Source of the DNA: Bremerella volcania
GTDB taxonomy: Bacteria > Planctomycetota > Planctomycetia > Pirellulales > Pirellulaceae
Direction: 5' to 3'
DNA: 64,000 bases
Assembly: GCF_007748115.1 (NCBI RefSeq)
Contig: NZ_CP036289.1
Coordinates: forward strand, 248,001-312,000
In this document: one piece after another, positions 1 through 9,350 of the stretch
How the letters are laid out: every line of letters begins with the position of its first letter
Position numbering within the stretch: the stretch's first letter is position 1
Notes under the pieces: generated by a model
Told to the model about the DNA's origin: nothing
The model's input: the letters and a program-made list of their open reading frames with translations, nothing else
Databases searched by the model: none
Made by a program: the position numbers and the translations under genes

Positions 1-1
1 A

Positions 2-2230
2 GCAAAACGCGCGGAGATGGCTGAGTCGTACAGCGCCACGGTAGTGCCGTTTATGAAGAGTTACTGCCTGGATTGCCACTCAGGCGACTCCGCCGAGGCA
101 GGGCTCGATTTGGAAAAGTTCCGCTCGTGGGAAGAGGTCACCACCACCGGTCGGAAGAAATGGGCATCGGTGTTGGACATGTTGGTCACCGGGAGCATGC
201 CCCCAAAAGACTACGATCAACCTGCCGGCGAAGAACTGCAAGACGTACTGAAGTGGGTGCAGGACGCGCTGTCGATGGTCGATTGCGATGGCCCCGTGAA
301 TCCCGGCCGTGAGACCATCCGCCGCTTAAATCGTATTGAATATGAGAATACGATTCGTGATCTGGTCGGCATCCAATACAAGGCCACCGAATCGTTCCCG
401 GCCGATGACGTTGGGTACGGCTTTGACAACATCGGCGACGTGCTGTCGACGTCTCCGCTTCTGTTTGAAAAGTTCTACCAAGCCGCTGATGAGATTGCTT
501 CGCGCGCAATCATCACGGATAAGAGCCAGCTGATTCCTAAGAGCGAGTTGCCGCTGGCCAAGTTCAAGTTGAAGTACGGCAATCCCTCGGGACGGCAGCT
601 GACGTTTCCTTCCAACAACACCGGCAGCTATGAACTGGATGTCGAACCCGGTATGTATACCGTGGCCATTTATGCTCATGCCAGCCAGTCGGGAGATGAG
701 CCCGCCAAACTGGGAGTTCGTCTCGGTGACAAGGAGAAGCGAACGTTCGCAGTCAGTAACGAGCGTCCCAGCGACCACCCGATGGAAATCAAAATGCGGG
801 TTCCTCGCGGAAAGCTTCCTTTGGAAGTTGCTTTTCTCAACGATCATTACGATCCGGGCAATCCCAATCCCAACCGCCGCGACCGAAACCTGTTCATCAA
901 TCGAATCGAACTGCGTGGGCCCGATACAAACCTCGATGATCGGTATCCCGAGTCGCATAAGAAGATCATCTTCGTGAGCCCTGGTCAGCAGGGATTAGAC
1001 GAGAAGCAAGCCGCTCAGCAGGTGATTGCGCGATTCGCGTCCCGAGCGTTCCGTCGACCTGTCACCAAGGGGGAGATGGAGCGGCTGATGATCCTCTACG
1101 AAATGGCGAAGGAGGACGGGCTGAACTACGAGGCATCGATTCGCGAAGTCGTCGTTGGCGTGTTGTGTTCCCCTCACTTCCTCTTCAAAGTCGAGGAAAC
1201 GCCTGAGGGAAGCGAAGGCACGCAGCCGCTGACCGACTATCAGTTGGCGACCCGCTTGAGTTACTTCCTGTGGAGCACCATGCCCGACGAGGAACTGCTG
1301 CAGCAGGCCTGGAAGGGAACGCTCCGGCAGAACCTCGACGTGCAAGTCGAGCGGATGCTGGCCGATCCGAAAGCAAAACAACTCACCGAGAACTTCGCCG
1401 GGCAGTGGCTTGAAATGCGAAAGCTCGAGATCGTTCAGCCCGATCGGAATCGCTTCGGCAGCTTCAATCACAAGCTTGCCGCCGATATGCGTACCGAAAC
1501 GGAAATGTTCTTCCAGTCGATCATCGATGAAGATCGCAGCGTGCTCGATCTTTTGGGTGCGGATTACACGTTCCTGAATCAACGTCTGGCCGAGCACTAT
1601 GGAATCGGTAGCGTCAAAGGAGATCACTTCCGACGTGTCGAGCTAGGCGATGGTCGTCGAGGCGGCATTCTCACCCAAGCCAGCGTGCTGACGGTGACCT
1701 CCAATCCAACACGCACGAGCCCGGTGAAGCGTGGCAAGTGGATTCTCGACAATGTACTCGGTACGCCCCCGCCTGAAGCGCCGGCCGATGTGCCATCGCT
1801 GGAATCACAAAAGAAGCTGACCGGCAGCCTACGTGAACAGATGAAGCAGCATCGCGAGAACGCGGCTTGTGCTTCGTGCCATGCCCGCATGGATCCGATT
1901 GGTTTCGCTTTGGAAAACTACGATGCGATCGGCAGATGGCGGACCAAGGACGCCGGCTTCGCCATCGACGCAACTGGTGAGATGCCTGGCGGACGCAAGG
2001 TCGACGGAGCGGGCGGCTTGAAGAAGCTGTTGTTGGAAGACAAGAAGGACGACTTCGTTCATAACCTGATCTCCAAGACGACAACGTACGCCTTGGGGCG
2101 AGGCGTGGAATATTACGACGAGTGTGCGATCCAGGCCGTGAAGGTCGAACTGGAGAATAGCGGTTACCGCTTTTCCTCGATGATCAAGGCCATCGTTCAT
2201 AGTGATCCATTTCAAAAACGCGGTGGCTAA
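2..2230 (+). CDS. DUF1587/DUF1592/DUF1588/DUF1585 cytochrome-domain protein (5' partial)
   Basis: This is a planctomycete-type exported protein. The frame is open to the left edge and the first ATG (17) lies only 16 codons before a CLDCH haem-binding motif, so the signal peptide and true start are probably outside the window. Counting from that ATG, the order is: cytochrome-like motif at residues 17-21; DUF1587-like region ~98-160; a beta-rich, carbohydrate-binding-like segment ~190-300; DUF1595-like ~330-395; DUF1592 ~405-530; DUF1588 ~545-640 with a second CxxCH (CASCH); DUF1585 to the end. The biochemical role is not established for the family; a role in glycan oxidation is inferred from its modules. 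It lies 14 bp upstream of a DUF1552 gene, its usual partner, so the two probably form an operon. Confidence 0.9.
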   Translation, partial: AKRAEMAESYSATVVPFMKSYCLDCHSGDSAEAGLDLEKFRSWEEVTTTGRKKWASVLDMLVTGSMPPKDYDQPAGEELQDVLKWVQDALSMVDCDGPVNPGRETIRRLNRIEYENTIRDLVGIQYKATESFPADDVGYGFDNIGDVLSTSPLLFEKFYQAADEIASRAIITDKSQLIPKSELPLAKFKLKYGNPSGRQLTFPSNNTGSYELDVEPGMYTVAIYAHASQSGDEPAKLGVRLGDKEKRTFAVSNERPSDHPMEIKMRVPRGKLPLEVAFLNDHYDPGNPNPNRRDRNLFINRIELRGPDTNLDDRYPESHKKIIFVSPGQQGLDEKQAAQQVIARFASRAFRRPVTKGEMERLMILYEMAKEDGLNYEASIREVVVGVLCSPHFLFKVEETPEGSEGTQPLTDYQLATRLSYFLWSTMPDEELLQQAWKGTLRQNLDVQVERMLADPKAKQLTENFAGQWLEMRKLEIVQPDRNRFGSFNHKLAADMRTETEMFFQSIIDEDRSVLDLLGADYTFLNQRLAEHYGIGSVKGDHFRRVELGDGRRGGILTQASVLTVTSNPTRTSPVKRGKWILDNVLGTPPPEAPADVPSLESQKKLTGSLREQMKQHRENAACASCHARMDPIGFALENYDAIGRWRTKDAGFAIDATGEMPGGRKVDGAGGLKKLLLEDKKDDFVHNLISKTTTYALGRGVEYYDECAIQAVKVELENSGYRFSSMIKAIVHSDPFQKRGG

Positions 2231-2244
2231 GGGAGACCTATTCG

Positions 2245-3600
2245 ATGTCTAGCACAATGCTCAGTCGGCGAATGATTTTGCGTGGCCTTGGTACCGCGGT
2301 GGCGATGCCTTGGCTGGAAAGCGTTTGCCCGGAAGCCCGCGCCGCCAACGTCGATTCCTCCAACGTCAAACCGCCGGTGCGGATGGGGTTCTTCTACGTT
2401 CCTAACGGCATGCATATGCCGGACTGGAAGCCAAAGTACGAAGGAGAACTCAAAGAACTAACTCCCACGCTCTCGCACTTGGCGAAACACCGCAGCGAGA
2501 TCATGCCGATCTCCGGTTTTGAACTGCACAACGGTTGGGCCCTGGGGGATGGCGGCGGAGACCACGCACGCAGTGTGGCTTCCTTTTTGACCGGTGCCCA
2601 TCCCTTCAAGACAGGCGGCGCCGATATCCGTAATGGAGTCTCGGTCGATCAGTTCGCCGCGGCTCGAATTTCCCATCTGACCAAGTTCCCGTCGCTCGAA
2701 TTGGGGCTGGAACCAAGTGCCCAGTCAGGCAGCTGTGATACCGGGTACAGCTGCGTCTATTCGTCGAATCTCAGCTGGCGTAGCGATACCAATTATGTCG
2801 CCAAAGAAGTTAATCCGCAGGCCCTGTTCGATCGGCTGTTTGGCAATGGCGAGTCGCAGGAGCAAGCCGAAAGTCAGGCGATCCGCAACCGCCGCAAAAA
2901 AAGTGTCCTCGATTTCGTCCTGAACGATGCCAAGCGTCTTCAGTACCGTCTGGGGGAAGTCGATCGCCGCAAAATGGATGAATACTTGCATGCGGTGCGG
3001 GACGTCGAACGCCGCGTTTCCCACAGCATCAAGCTGGAAGGGAAGGAAGTCGAGATGCCGGACTACGCTCGTCCAAGTGGCGTACCGGCTGAATTTGAAG
3101 AGCATTGCCGTTTGATGCTCGATATGATCGTGCTCGCGTTTCAGACAGACTCGACGCGGATTGCGACCTTCATGATGACCAATGCGAGCAGCAATCGTCC
3201 TTACCCTCAAGTCGGCGTGAGTGAAGGGCACCACGATCTTTCACATCACCAGAACGACGACGCCAAGCAGAAGAAGATCTCGAAGGTCAACGCCTTTCAT
3301 GCCAAGCAGTTCGATTATCTGCTGACCAAGATGCGGGAGGTCAAGGAAGGGGACGGCACGCTGCTGGATAACTCGATGTTGCTATATGGCAGCGGCATCT
3401 CGGACGGAAACCGCCACAATCATGACGATCTACCGATCTTGCTGGCCGGCCGGGGTGGCGGCGCACTGAAGCCGGGGCGGCACGTCCGCGTGGCGGATAA
3501 GACTCCACTGTGCAACTTGTACGTTACGATGCTCGAAACCATGGGCATCAGCGCCGACAAGTTCAGCGACTCCAATGGCCGGGTAACCAACCTCGGATAG
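2245..3600 (+). CDS. DUF1552 domain-containing protein
   Basis: A 451-residue protein of the DUF1552 family (PF07586). The N-terminus carries SRRMILRGLG followed by a hydrophobic stretch and an AxA-like site near residues 30-34, a Tat-like signal, so it is probably exported folded. The family motif HxxSHH is present at residues 330-335 (HDLSHH). The fold is thought to be alkaline-phosphatase/sulfatase-like, but no activity is established. It follows the DUF1592-type cytochrome protein by 14 bp on the same strand, which is the standard planctomycete pairing. It probably acts with that protein in the periplasm. Confidence 0.93.
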   Translation: MSSTMLSRRMILRGLGTAVAMPWLESVCPEARAANVDSSNVKPPVRMGFFYVPNGMHMPDWKPKYEGELKELTPTLSHLAKHRSEIMPISGFELHNGWALGDGGGDHARSVASFLTGAHPFKTGGADIRNGVSVDQFAAARISHLTKFPSLELGLEPSAQSGSCDTGYSCVYSSNLSWRSDTNYVAKEVNPQALFDRLFGNGESQEQAESQAIRNRRKKSVLDFVLNDAKRLQYRLGEVDRRKMDEYLHAVRDVERRVSHSIKLEGKEVEMPDYARPSGVPAEFEEHCRLMLDMIVLAFQTDSTRIATFMMTNASSNRPYPQVGVSEGHHDLSHHQNDDAKQKKISKVNAFHAKQFDYLLTKMREVKEGDGTLLDNSMLLYGSGISDGNRHNHDDLPILLAGRGGGALKPGRHVRVADKTPLCNLYVTMLETMGISADKFSDSNGRVTNLG

Positions 3601-3667
3601 GTCCAGCCTGTCTAATCGTTACGACCCCTTCACAATGCCCTGCGGTAGGGCGTTCCCTGGCACGCAC

Positions 3668-3698
3668 TTGGACGAAAATCCCTCCCTGCGTATATGAT
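3668..3698 (+). promoter_or_regulatory. possible sigma70-like promoter upstream of the DUF1549/DUF1553 gene
   Basis: TTGGAC (3668-3673) is followed after 17 nt by TATATG (3691-3696), with an overlapping TATGAT at 3693-3698 (19-nt spacing). It lies in the 124-bp gap before the next gene. The -35 match is partial and no start-site evidence exists, so this is a candidate only. Confidence 0.3.
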
Positions 3699-3724
3699 GA
3701 AAGAAAGGCGTCTTTCTTTCCTGT

Positions 3725-6700
3725 TTGGTTGGGGTGCTTGTGCATTCTGTTCGCGCTTGGCTAATTCGATCGCTTCTGTTCTCGGCGTGCGCGCTGGGGA
3801 CGTCTCTTGCCGTGCGCGCGGAGAAGCCGGCGACCGACTTCGCTCGGGACGTGCAGCCGATCCTGGCTCAGCACTGCTACGCTTGTCACGGCCCTGACGC
3901 GGCCACGCGGAAGGCCGATTTGCGGCTCGATCAGCGCGATAGTGCGTTGGAGAAGGTCTCGCCTGGGCATTCCGGTGCTAGTGAACTCTATCGACGTTTA
4001 GTTTCCAGCGATCCCGATGTTCGCATGCCGCCTCCTGGCGAGCAGCACCAGCCGAGCCTGGAAGAGATTGCCACGCTCAAACGCTGGATCGAAGCAGGCG
4101 CCCCGTGGCAAGAGCTATGGAGCCTGCAGCCGATCACGCGTCCGAGCATACCTTCGGTCGAACGTCAGGATTGGCCGACGAATGATATCGACTATTTCAC
4201 GCTGGCCGAGATGGAAGCCAACCGCGTGTGGCCAGCAGGCTTTGCTTCCCGTTATGCCTGGCTGCGCCGGGTTACCTTCGACCTGACCGGCTTGCCACCT
4301 TCGCCCGCTGAGATTGATGCTTTCGTTTCTGACACGTCATCCCAGGCCGAGCGGAAAGTCATCGATCGTTTGCTCGCGTCGCCTGCCTATGGCGAGAACT
4401 TCGCTCGCCGTTGGCTCGACTTGGCTCGATACGCGGACACGCATGGGTATAACGTCGACAGTCATCGCGACATGTGGCGTTATCGCGAATGGGTGATTGA
4501 GTCGCTCAACGCAAACATGCGGTTCGATCAATTCACGATCGAGCAACTCGCCGGCGATCTGCTTCCCAACCCGACGGTCGATCAACTTACGGCGACCGGG
4601 TTTCATCGGAACCTGCCGGTGAATGACGAGAATGGGGCGTTCGCCGAAGAGTATCGTCATGCGTACGTCGTCGATCGCGTGAACACGACCGGCAGTGTCT
4701 GGCTGGGGATGACGCTCGGTTGTGCCCAGTGCCACGATCATAAGTACGATCCAATCTCGCAGCGTGACTTCTATCAGTTGGCTGCCTTCTTTGACAACAT
4801 CGACGAGAAAGGGCTCGACGGGCAATACGGTAACGCTGGGCCCGTCATTAAAAGCCCCACGCGAGAACAGCAAGAGAAACTGGCCGATCTCGAAACAAAG
4901 CTAGGCCAGCTTCGCCAGCCGTATGCCGATTATCTGACGACGGACGATCCGCTGATGATCGGTTGGGAAACGAAAGCCAGAGAGGAGGGTCGAGCCGAAG
5001 TCGTTTCGCAGGAGAAGCTGCTCGCTAAGCTTGACTTCGATACGACATCTCCTTTTCCAAGTGGCATTCGCCTGGTTGGTGACGGCTCCTACGTGACCGG
5101 CAAGCAAGGCCAAGCCCTGGTTGCTGGCGGAAATATGCGGCTAAATCTACTTCGTGATCCCCAAGGGCCTCTTTCCGTTGCCGCATGGCTTTATCCGACC
5201 GTCACGCGTCCGCAAGTTCTTTATGCTTTGCGCTGCGATAATGGCGACATGCTGCAGTTGGTCCAAGCAAAAGACAAGTTCACGCTTACTTCGGTCAAGG
5301 CAGATGACACGGTCATCACGCGGGAGGCGGCTTGCGACCCATGGGAAACCAACGTTTGGCAGCATGTGGCGTTTGCGATCGATCCAAGTGCCCCTGGAGA
5401 CGCCCGTGTTTGGATGAATGGCAAGCGTCTTTCGTGGCAGTTGCCAACAACTACCTCATTGGATGAAGACGAGGTTGACGATTCCCAAGGGGAGTGGCTC
5501 TTCGCTATTCGTGGGCTGTTGGACGACGTGCGGATCGATGCACGTATCTGGTCCAATCGCGAGGCAACGATTCTGGCGGAAGACGACCCGATCTCGGCAC
5601 TGCTCGCCAAAGCACCCCGCGAGCGTACGGAAACGCAATCAATTCGTCTCAAGACGTTCTATCTGCGTGAGACGAACGAAAACTTCGTTCGTCTGGAACA
5701 GCAGATGGAAGATTTGCGGCGGAAGATCGAACTTCTGTGGCGAGAGTTTCCGGAGACGATGGTGATGCGCGAGCGAGAAGAACCACGCGTCACGCATGTT
5801 CGTATTCAAGGTCAATGGGATCAGCTTGGTGATGTCGTGAAGCCCGGCGTACCACGGCAGTTGTACGATGGCAATGCCCGCGGACGTGGCGATCGTCTGC
5901 AGTTGGCCAAATGGCTGGTCTCGGCTGGCAATCCGCTGACAGCCCGAGTTGTCGTGAATCGCACCTGGCAACACTACTTCGGCACTGGGCTGGTGAAGAC
6001 GATCGATGACTTTGGGACGCGCGGAGAACTACCAACCCATCCGGAATTGCTCGACTATCTTGCCAGCGAGTTGATCGATAGTGGATGGGACATGAAGCAT
6101 CTGCACCGCCTGATTGTCAGCAGCAGCACGTATCGGCAATCCAGTTCAGTCAGTAAGGCACGTTATGAAGCCGATCCCGAGAATCGCTTTCTTGCCCGAG
6201 GCCCACGGTTGCGTCTGACAGGCGAAGAGCTCCGAGATCAAGCACTTGCGGCCAGTGGGCTGTTGGTGCGGCAAATCGGCGGTGTGAGCGTCAAGCCGTA
6301 TCAGCCGCCGGGCCTATGGGAAGAGCTTTCTAAGGGAAGCGAGTTCACCGCCCAGCGATTCGTGCAGGATCATGGCGACCGGCTTTATCGTCGAAGTCTG
6401 TACACGTACTGGAAGCGATCGAGCCCGCCGCCCAACATGATCGCCTTCGATGCACCAAACCGCGAGATCTGCGTCGCGCAGCGAAGCCGGACCAATACGC
6501 CGATGCAAGCGCTGGTGCTTTTGAACGACGTGACTTTCGTCGAGGCCGCCAAGGTGTTGGCTGCCGATGTGCTCAAGAATCAGGGTAATCGAATCGACGC
6601 GGCCATGGGCGAGGCCTTCCTAAGGGTTCTTTCCAGGCCGATTCGCCCGGACGAACTGGCGATGCTTGAGGCCTTGTATCGACAAGAGCTGCAGAGGTTT

Positions 6701-6835
6701 ACCGACGATCCCCAAGCGATGAACCAGTGGCTGGGCGAAGGAGAAATGGTAGTCGCTGCGAGTCCCGAACTGGCAGCGATGGCAGTGATTTGCCATACGA
6801 TATTCAATCTCGATGAAGCGGTGATGACTCCCTAA
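3725..6835 (+). CDS. PSCyt1-DUF1549-LamG-DUF1553 protein
   Basis: A large exported planctomycete protein of up to 1036 residues. A hydrophobic signal segment (~11-30) precedes a haem-binding CYACH (residues 51-55). DUF1549 spans ~156-356 and ends in a second CxxCH (CAQCH, ~333). A concanavalin/LamG-like insert lies at ~436-612, a short coiled segment at ~635-680, and DUF1553 at ~716-990. The LamG-like insert suggests glycan binding; electron transfer through the CxxCH sites is inferred. The start is uncertain: it is TTG at 3725, with in-frame GTG alternatives at 3734 and 3740; the last has GGGG five bases upstream. The TAA stop directly abuts the ATG of the next gene, so the two are surely cotranscribed. 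Confidence 0.92.
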   Translation: MVGVLVHSVRAWLIRSLLFSACALGTSLAVRAEKPATDFARDVQPILAQHCYACHGPDAATRKADLRLDQRDSALEKVSPGHSGASELYRRLVSSDPDVRMPPPGEQHQPSLEEIATLKRWIEAGAPWQELWSLQPITRPSIPSVERQDWPTNDIDYFTLAEMEANRVWPAGFASRYAWLRRVTFDLTGLPPSPAEIDAFVSDTSSQAERKVIDRLLASPAYGENFARRWLDLARYADTHGYNVDSHRDMWRYREWVIESLNANMRFDQFTIEQLAGDLLPNPTVDQLTATGFHRNLPVNDENGAFAEEYRHAYVVDRVNTTGSVWLGMTLGCAQCHDHKYDPISQRDFYQLAAFFDNIDEKGLDGQYGNAGPVIKSPTREQQEKLADLETKLGQLRQPYADYLTTDDPLMIGWETKAREEGRAEVVSQEKLLAKLDFDTTSPFPSGIRLVGDGSYVTGKQGQALVAGGNMRLNLLRDPQGPLSVAAWLYPTVTRPQVLYALRCDNGDMLQLVQAKDKFTLTSVKADDTVITREAACDPWETNVWQHVAFAIDPSAPGDARVWMNGKRLSWQLPTTTSLDEDEVDDSQGEWLFAIRGLLDDVRIDARIWSNREATILAEDDPISALLAKAPRERTETQSIRLKTFYLRETNENFVRLEQQMEDLRRKIELLWREFPETMVMREREEPRVTHVRIQGQWDQLGDVVKPGVPRQLYDGNARGRGDRLQLAKWLVSAGNPLTARVVVNRTWQHYFGTGLVKTIDDFGTRGELPTHPELLDYLASELIDSGWDMKHLHRLIVSSSTYRQSSSVSKARYEADPENRFLARGPRLRLTGEELRDQALAASGLLVRQIGGVSVKPYQPPGLWEELSKGSEFTAQRFVQDHGDRLYRRSLYTYWKRSSPPPNMIAFDAPNREICVAQRSRTNTPMQALVLLNDVTFVEAAKVLAADVLKNQGNRIDAAMGEAFLRVLSRPIRPDELAMLEALYRQELQRFTDDPQAMNQWLGEGEMVVAASPELAAMAVICHTIFNLDEAVMTP

Positions 6836-8272
6836 ATGCGTGACGATTTCCAACAACTCGCGGACCGTCAAACACGGCGATCATTCCTGGGATCGACCAG
6901 CGTATCGCTGGGTGCGCTGGCGATGCACGCGCTCGCGACGAAAGATGTTCAAGGAGCAGACCTTTCATTGCCCCATTTTCCACCCAAGGTGAAGCGGGTC
7001 ATTTACCTGTGCCAGTCCGGTGCCCCCTCTCAGCATGACTTGTTTGACTACAAGCCGCAGTTAGAACGACTGGCCGGCGAAGAGTTGCCAGAGTCGATTC
7101 GAATGGGGCAACGGCTTACGACGATGACGTCCGAACAAGACTCGTTGCCGCTGACCCCCAGCAAGTTCGCGTTCTCCCAGCATGGCGAGGGCCGCATGTG
7201 GTTTAGCGACCTCGTTCCGCACCAGGCCAAGATCGCGGATCGCATCTGTCGTATTCGCTCCATGCATACTGACGCGATCAATCACGATCCCGGTACGACG
7301 CTGCTGGTCAGTGGGCATACCCTGCCAGGCAGACCGAGCATGGGGAGTTGGCTCAGCTACGGGCTGGGGAGCGAGAACGAGGAACTGCCGTCCTTCGTAG
7401 TGCTGGTTTCCCAAGGAAGCGCCACGTTGAACAATCAGCCGATCTTCGATCGTTTATGGTCGAGCGGTTTTTTGCCGTCTCGTTACCAAGGGGTTCGCTT
7501 TCGTAGCAATGGGGATCCTGTTCTGTATTTGAACAACCCGGCTGGTATCTCGATGGCTGATCGGCGTCGCGTTATCAAGACCCTGGCTGCATTGAACCAG
7601 CGCCAGGCTGCCGAGGTGGGAGATCCGGAAATCGAAAGTCGCACTGCTCAGTACGAGATGGCCTATCGGATGCAAATGTCGATTCCGACTCTAACCGATT
7701 TTTCGAATGAGCCCGAATCGGTTTTTGCGGCCTACGGAGACGATGCCAGGAAGCCAGGTACTTACGCTGCCAACTGCCTTTTGGCACGCCGCATGGCCGA
7801 GCGAGGCGTTCGATTCATTCAGCTGTTTCATCGCGGCTGGGATCAGCATCGCAGCATCAATGCCGAGCTTCCCCGGCAATGTCGCGATACCGATCAGGCA
7901 TCGGCCGCGCTGGTTGAAGACCTGGCTCGGCTTGGTCTTTTGGAAGATACGCTGGTCGTCTGGGGAGGGGAGTTTGGTCGAACCGCTTACGCCCAGGGAT
8001 CGATCGCTGCCAACGACTATGGCCGCGATCATCACAGTCGATGCTTTACCATGTGGCTAGCCGGGGCAGGGGTGAAGCCAGGCTTCGAACTGGGAACAAC
8101 GGATGAGCTAGGCTACAACATCACCGAAGATCCCGTGCATGTGCACGACTTGAACGCGACGCTGTTGTACCTGTTGGGTATCGACCACACGAAGTTTACG
8201 TACCGTTTTCAGAGCCGCGACTACCGACTGACCGACGTGCATGGAAGCGTGGTCAAAAAAATTCTCGTCTGA
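6836..8272 (+). CDS. DUF1501 domain-containing protein
   Basis: A 478-residue DUF1501 (PF07394) protein, a family with a sulfatase/alkaline-phosphatase-like fold. It begins with a Tat-like signal (TRRSFLGSTS, then a hydrophobic run, residues ~14-38). Family blocks seen include CQSGAPSQHDLFDYKP near residue 60, WGGEFGRTAYAQ near 378, GRDHHSR, and the terminal block RDYRLTDVHG. Its ATG touches the stop codon of the DUF1549/DUF1553 gene, so expression is probably coupled. DUF1501 and DUF1549/1553 genes occur as pairs across Planctomycetota; the joint function is unknown but probably periplasmic. Confidence 0.93.
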   Translation: MRDDFQQLADRQTRRSFLGSTSVSLGALAMHALATKDVQGADLSLPHFPPKVKRVIYLCQSGAPSQHDLFDYKPQLERLAGEELPESIRMGQRLTTMTSEQDSLPLTPSKFAFSQHGEGRMWFSDLVPHQAKIADRICRIRSMHTDAINHDPGTTLLVSGHTLPGRPSMGSWLSYGLGSENEELPSFVVLVSQGSATLNNQPIFDRLWSSGFLPSRYQGVRFRSNGDPVLYLNNPAGISMADRRRVIKTLAALNQRQAAEVGDPEIESRTAQYEMAYRMQMSIPTLTDFSNEPESVFAAYGDDARKPGTYAANCLLARRMAERGVRFIQLFHRGWDQHRSINAELPRQCRDTDQASAALVEDLARLGLLEDTLVVWGGEFGRTAYAQGSIAANDYGRDHHSRCFTMWLAGAGVKPGFELGTTDELGYNITEDPVHVHDLNATLLYLLGIDHTKFTYRFQSRDYRLTDVHGSVVKKILV

Positions 8273-8347
8273 CGGCCAGTCGGCATCTTGTGCTGGTGGC
8301 AATGGCGTTTTCGGCGATGGCCACTCCAAATCGATTTGTTCGGACGA

Positions 8348-8980
8348 CTAGGTCGCCCACACCATCCACCACGGCTTTTTCACCGACTGGGGTTTGGGTT
8401 TGAACGGCTTGTGCTTGGTGCACGCATTGATTGCTCGTTCGAGGTAGCAGCCTTCGAGGTGGGCTTCGGTCATTGTGGCGTCGGTGAAGTCGGCTTCGTC
8501 GACCTTTGCCCCGGTCAAGTCGGCACCGGTGAGATTCGCACCGCGAAGATCTGCCCGGGTAAGGTTCGCGCCAGGCATATCACAGCGCAGATCGCACATG
8601 CTGATATCGGCTTCGACCAGGCGGGCACCAGAAAGGTTGCAGTTGTGAAACTTCGCGTAACGTAGGTTTGCCTTGGTAAGGTTTACTTCTTTAAGCGACG
8701 ACTCGTTGAGTATCGCGTCGGTCATGGTCACGCCGACCATATTGGCACCATCGAAGCAAGCATGCTTCACACTGGCACCCATGAAACTGGCACCTTCTAG
8801 GTCCGAGTTCTCGAAAGAGACTTCGTCCAGGTTATCGCTATCAAATACACAACTGCGAAGTACCAACGAGGAAAGGTCAGCACCTGCGAGGTTTTTGCCG
8901 ACGAGCTTGGCACCGGCTAGTGCGTCTGCGTCGATCTCGTACAGGACTTCTCCTGTAATACGATGCTTAATTTGAATCAT
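8348..8980 (-). CDS. pentapeptide-repeat protein
   Basis: A 210-residue protein whose centre (~25-180) is built of tandem pentapeptides of the A(D/N)LxX type, for example ANLRY, ADLRG, ANLTG and ADLTG. Such repeats form a right-handed quadrilateral beta-helix. There is no signal peptide or membrane segment, so it is probably cytoplasmic. The C-terminal ~30 residues are basic and proline-rich (KHKPFKPKPQ) and end in tryptophans. It converges with the DUF1501 gene and lies 370 bp downstream of hemW on the same strand. The function cannot be read from the repeat; DNA-mimic gyrase protection is known for a few family members, but nothing here supports it. Confidence 0.88.
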   Translation of the reverse strand: MIQIKHRITGEVLYEIDADALAGAKLVGKNLAGADLSSLVLRSCVFDSDNLDEVSFENSDLEGASFMGASVKHACFDGANMVGVTMTDAILNESSLKEVNLTKANLRYAKFHNCNLSGARLVEADISMCDLRCDMPGANLTRADLRGANLTGADLTGAKVDEADFTDATMTEAHLEGCYLERAINACTKHKPFKPKPQSVKKPWWMVWAT

Positions 8981-9350
8981 GGCGTCACTCCCAGGTTAAC
9001 TGGCCAAGGATTGGGGGTGTGACATCGCTGGGGACTCCCCCAAGGCGATGCGATCGACGCCTCGACAATTTTGTTCCGTTAGATGAAGAGCAGTCGAACG
9101 TATCTTTCGTCGAGAGCTATTCTGTTTGAACCAGGGTTGGCAGAAAGAGTTTTGCGTGAAGTGCGATAATCTTTTCGCATCACTGATATTCACTCTACCT
9201 GATTGGTACTTCGATACAAAGTACAAAATATGAAGGAAGCGGAAGAATTGGCGCTTGATTGACTAGCAGGCTTAAGGTTTGCGTATGACGGAATGGACGG
9301 CTCAGCGCCCCGTAGAGTGGTGCCTGCTAGTGAGTTAGCAGGTTATCGAC
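8981..9350. other. 370-bp intergenic region between hemW and the pentapeptide gene
   Basis: No gene is supported here. Two inverted repeats are visible: actagcaggc (9262-9271) with gcctgctagt (9322-9331), a 10-bp stem around 50 nt just beyond the hemW stop; and gtactt (9206-9211) with aagtac (9219-9224), an operator-sized palindrome upstream of the pentapeptide gene. Neither is followed by a clear T-run. The pentapeptide gene's promoter should lie here. Confidence 0.5.
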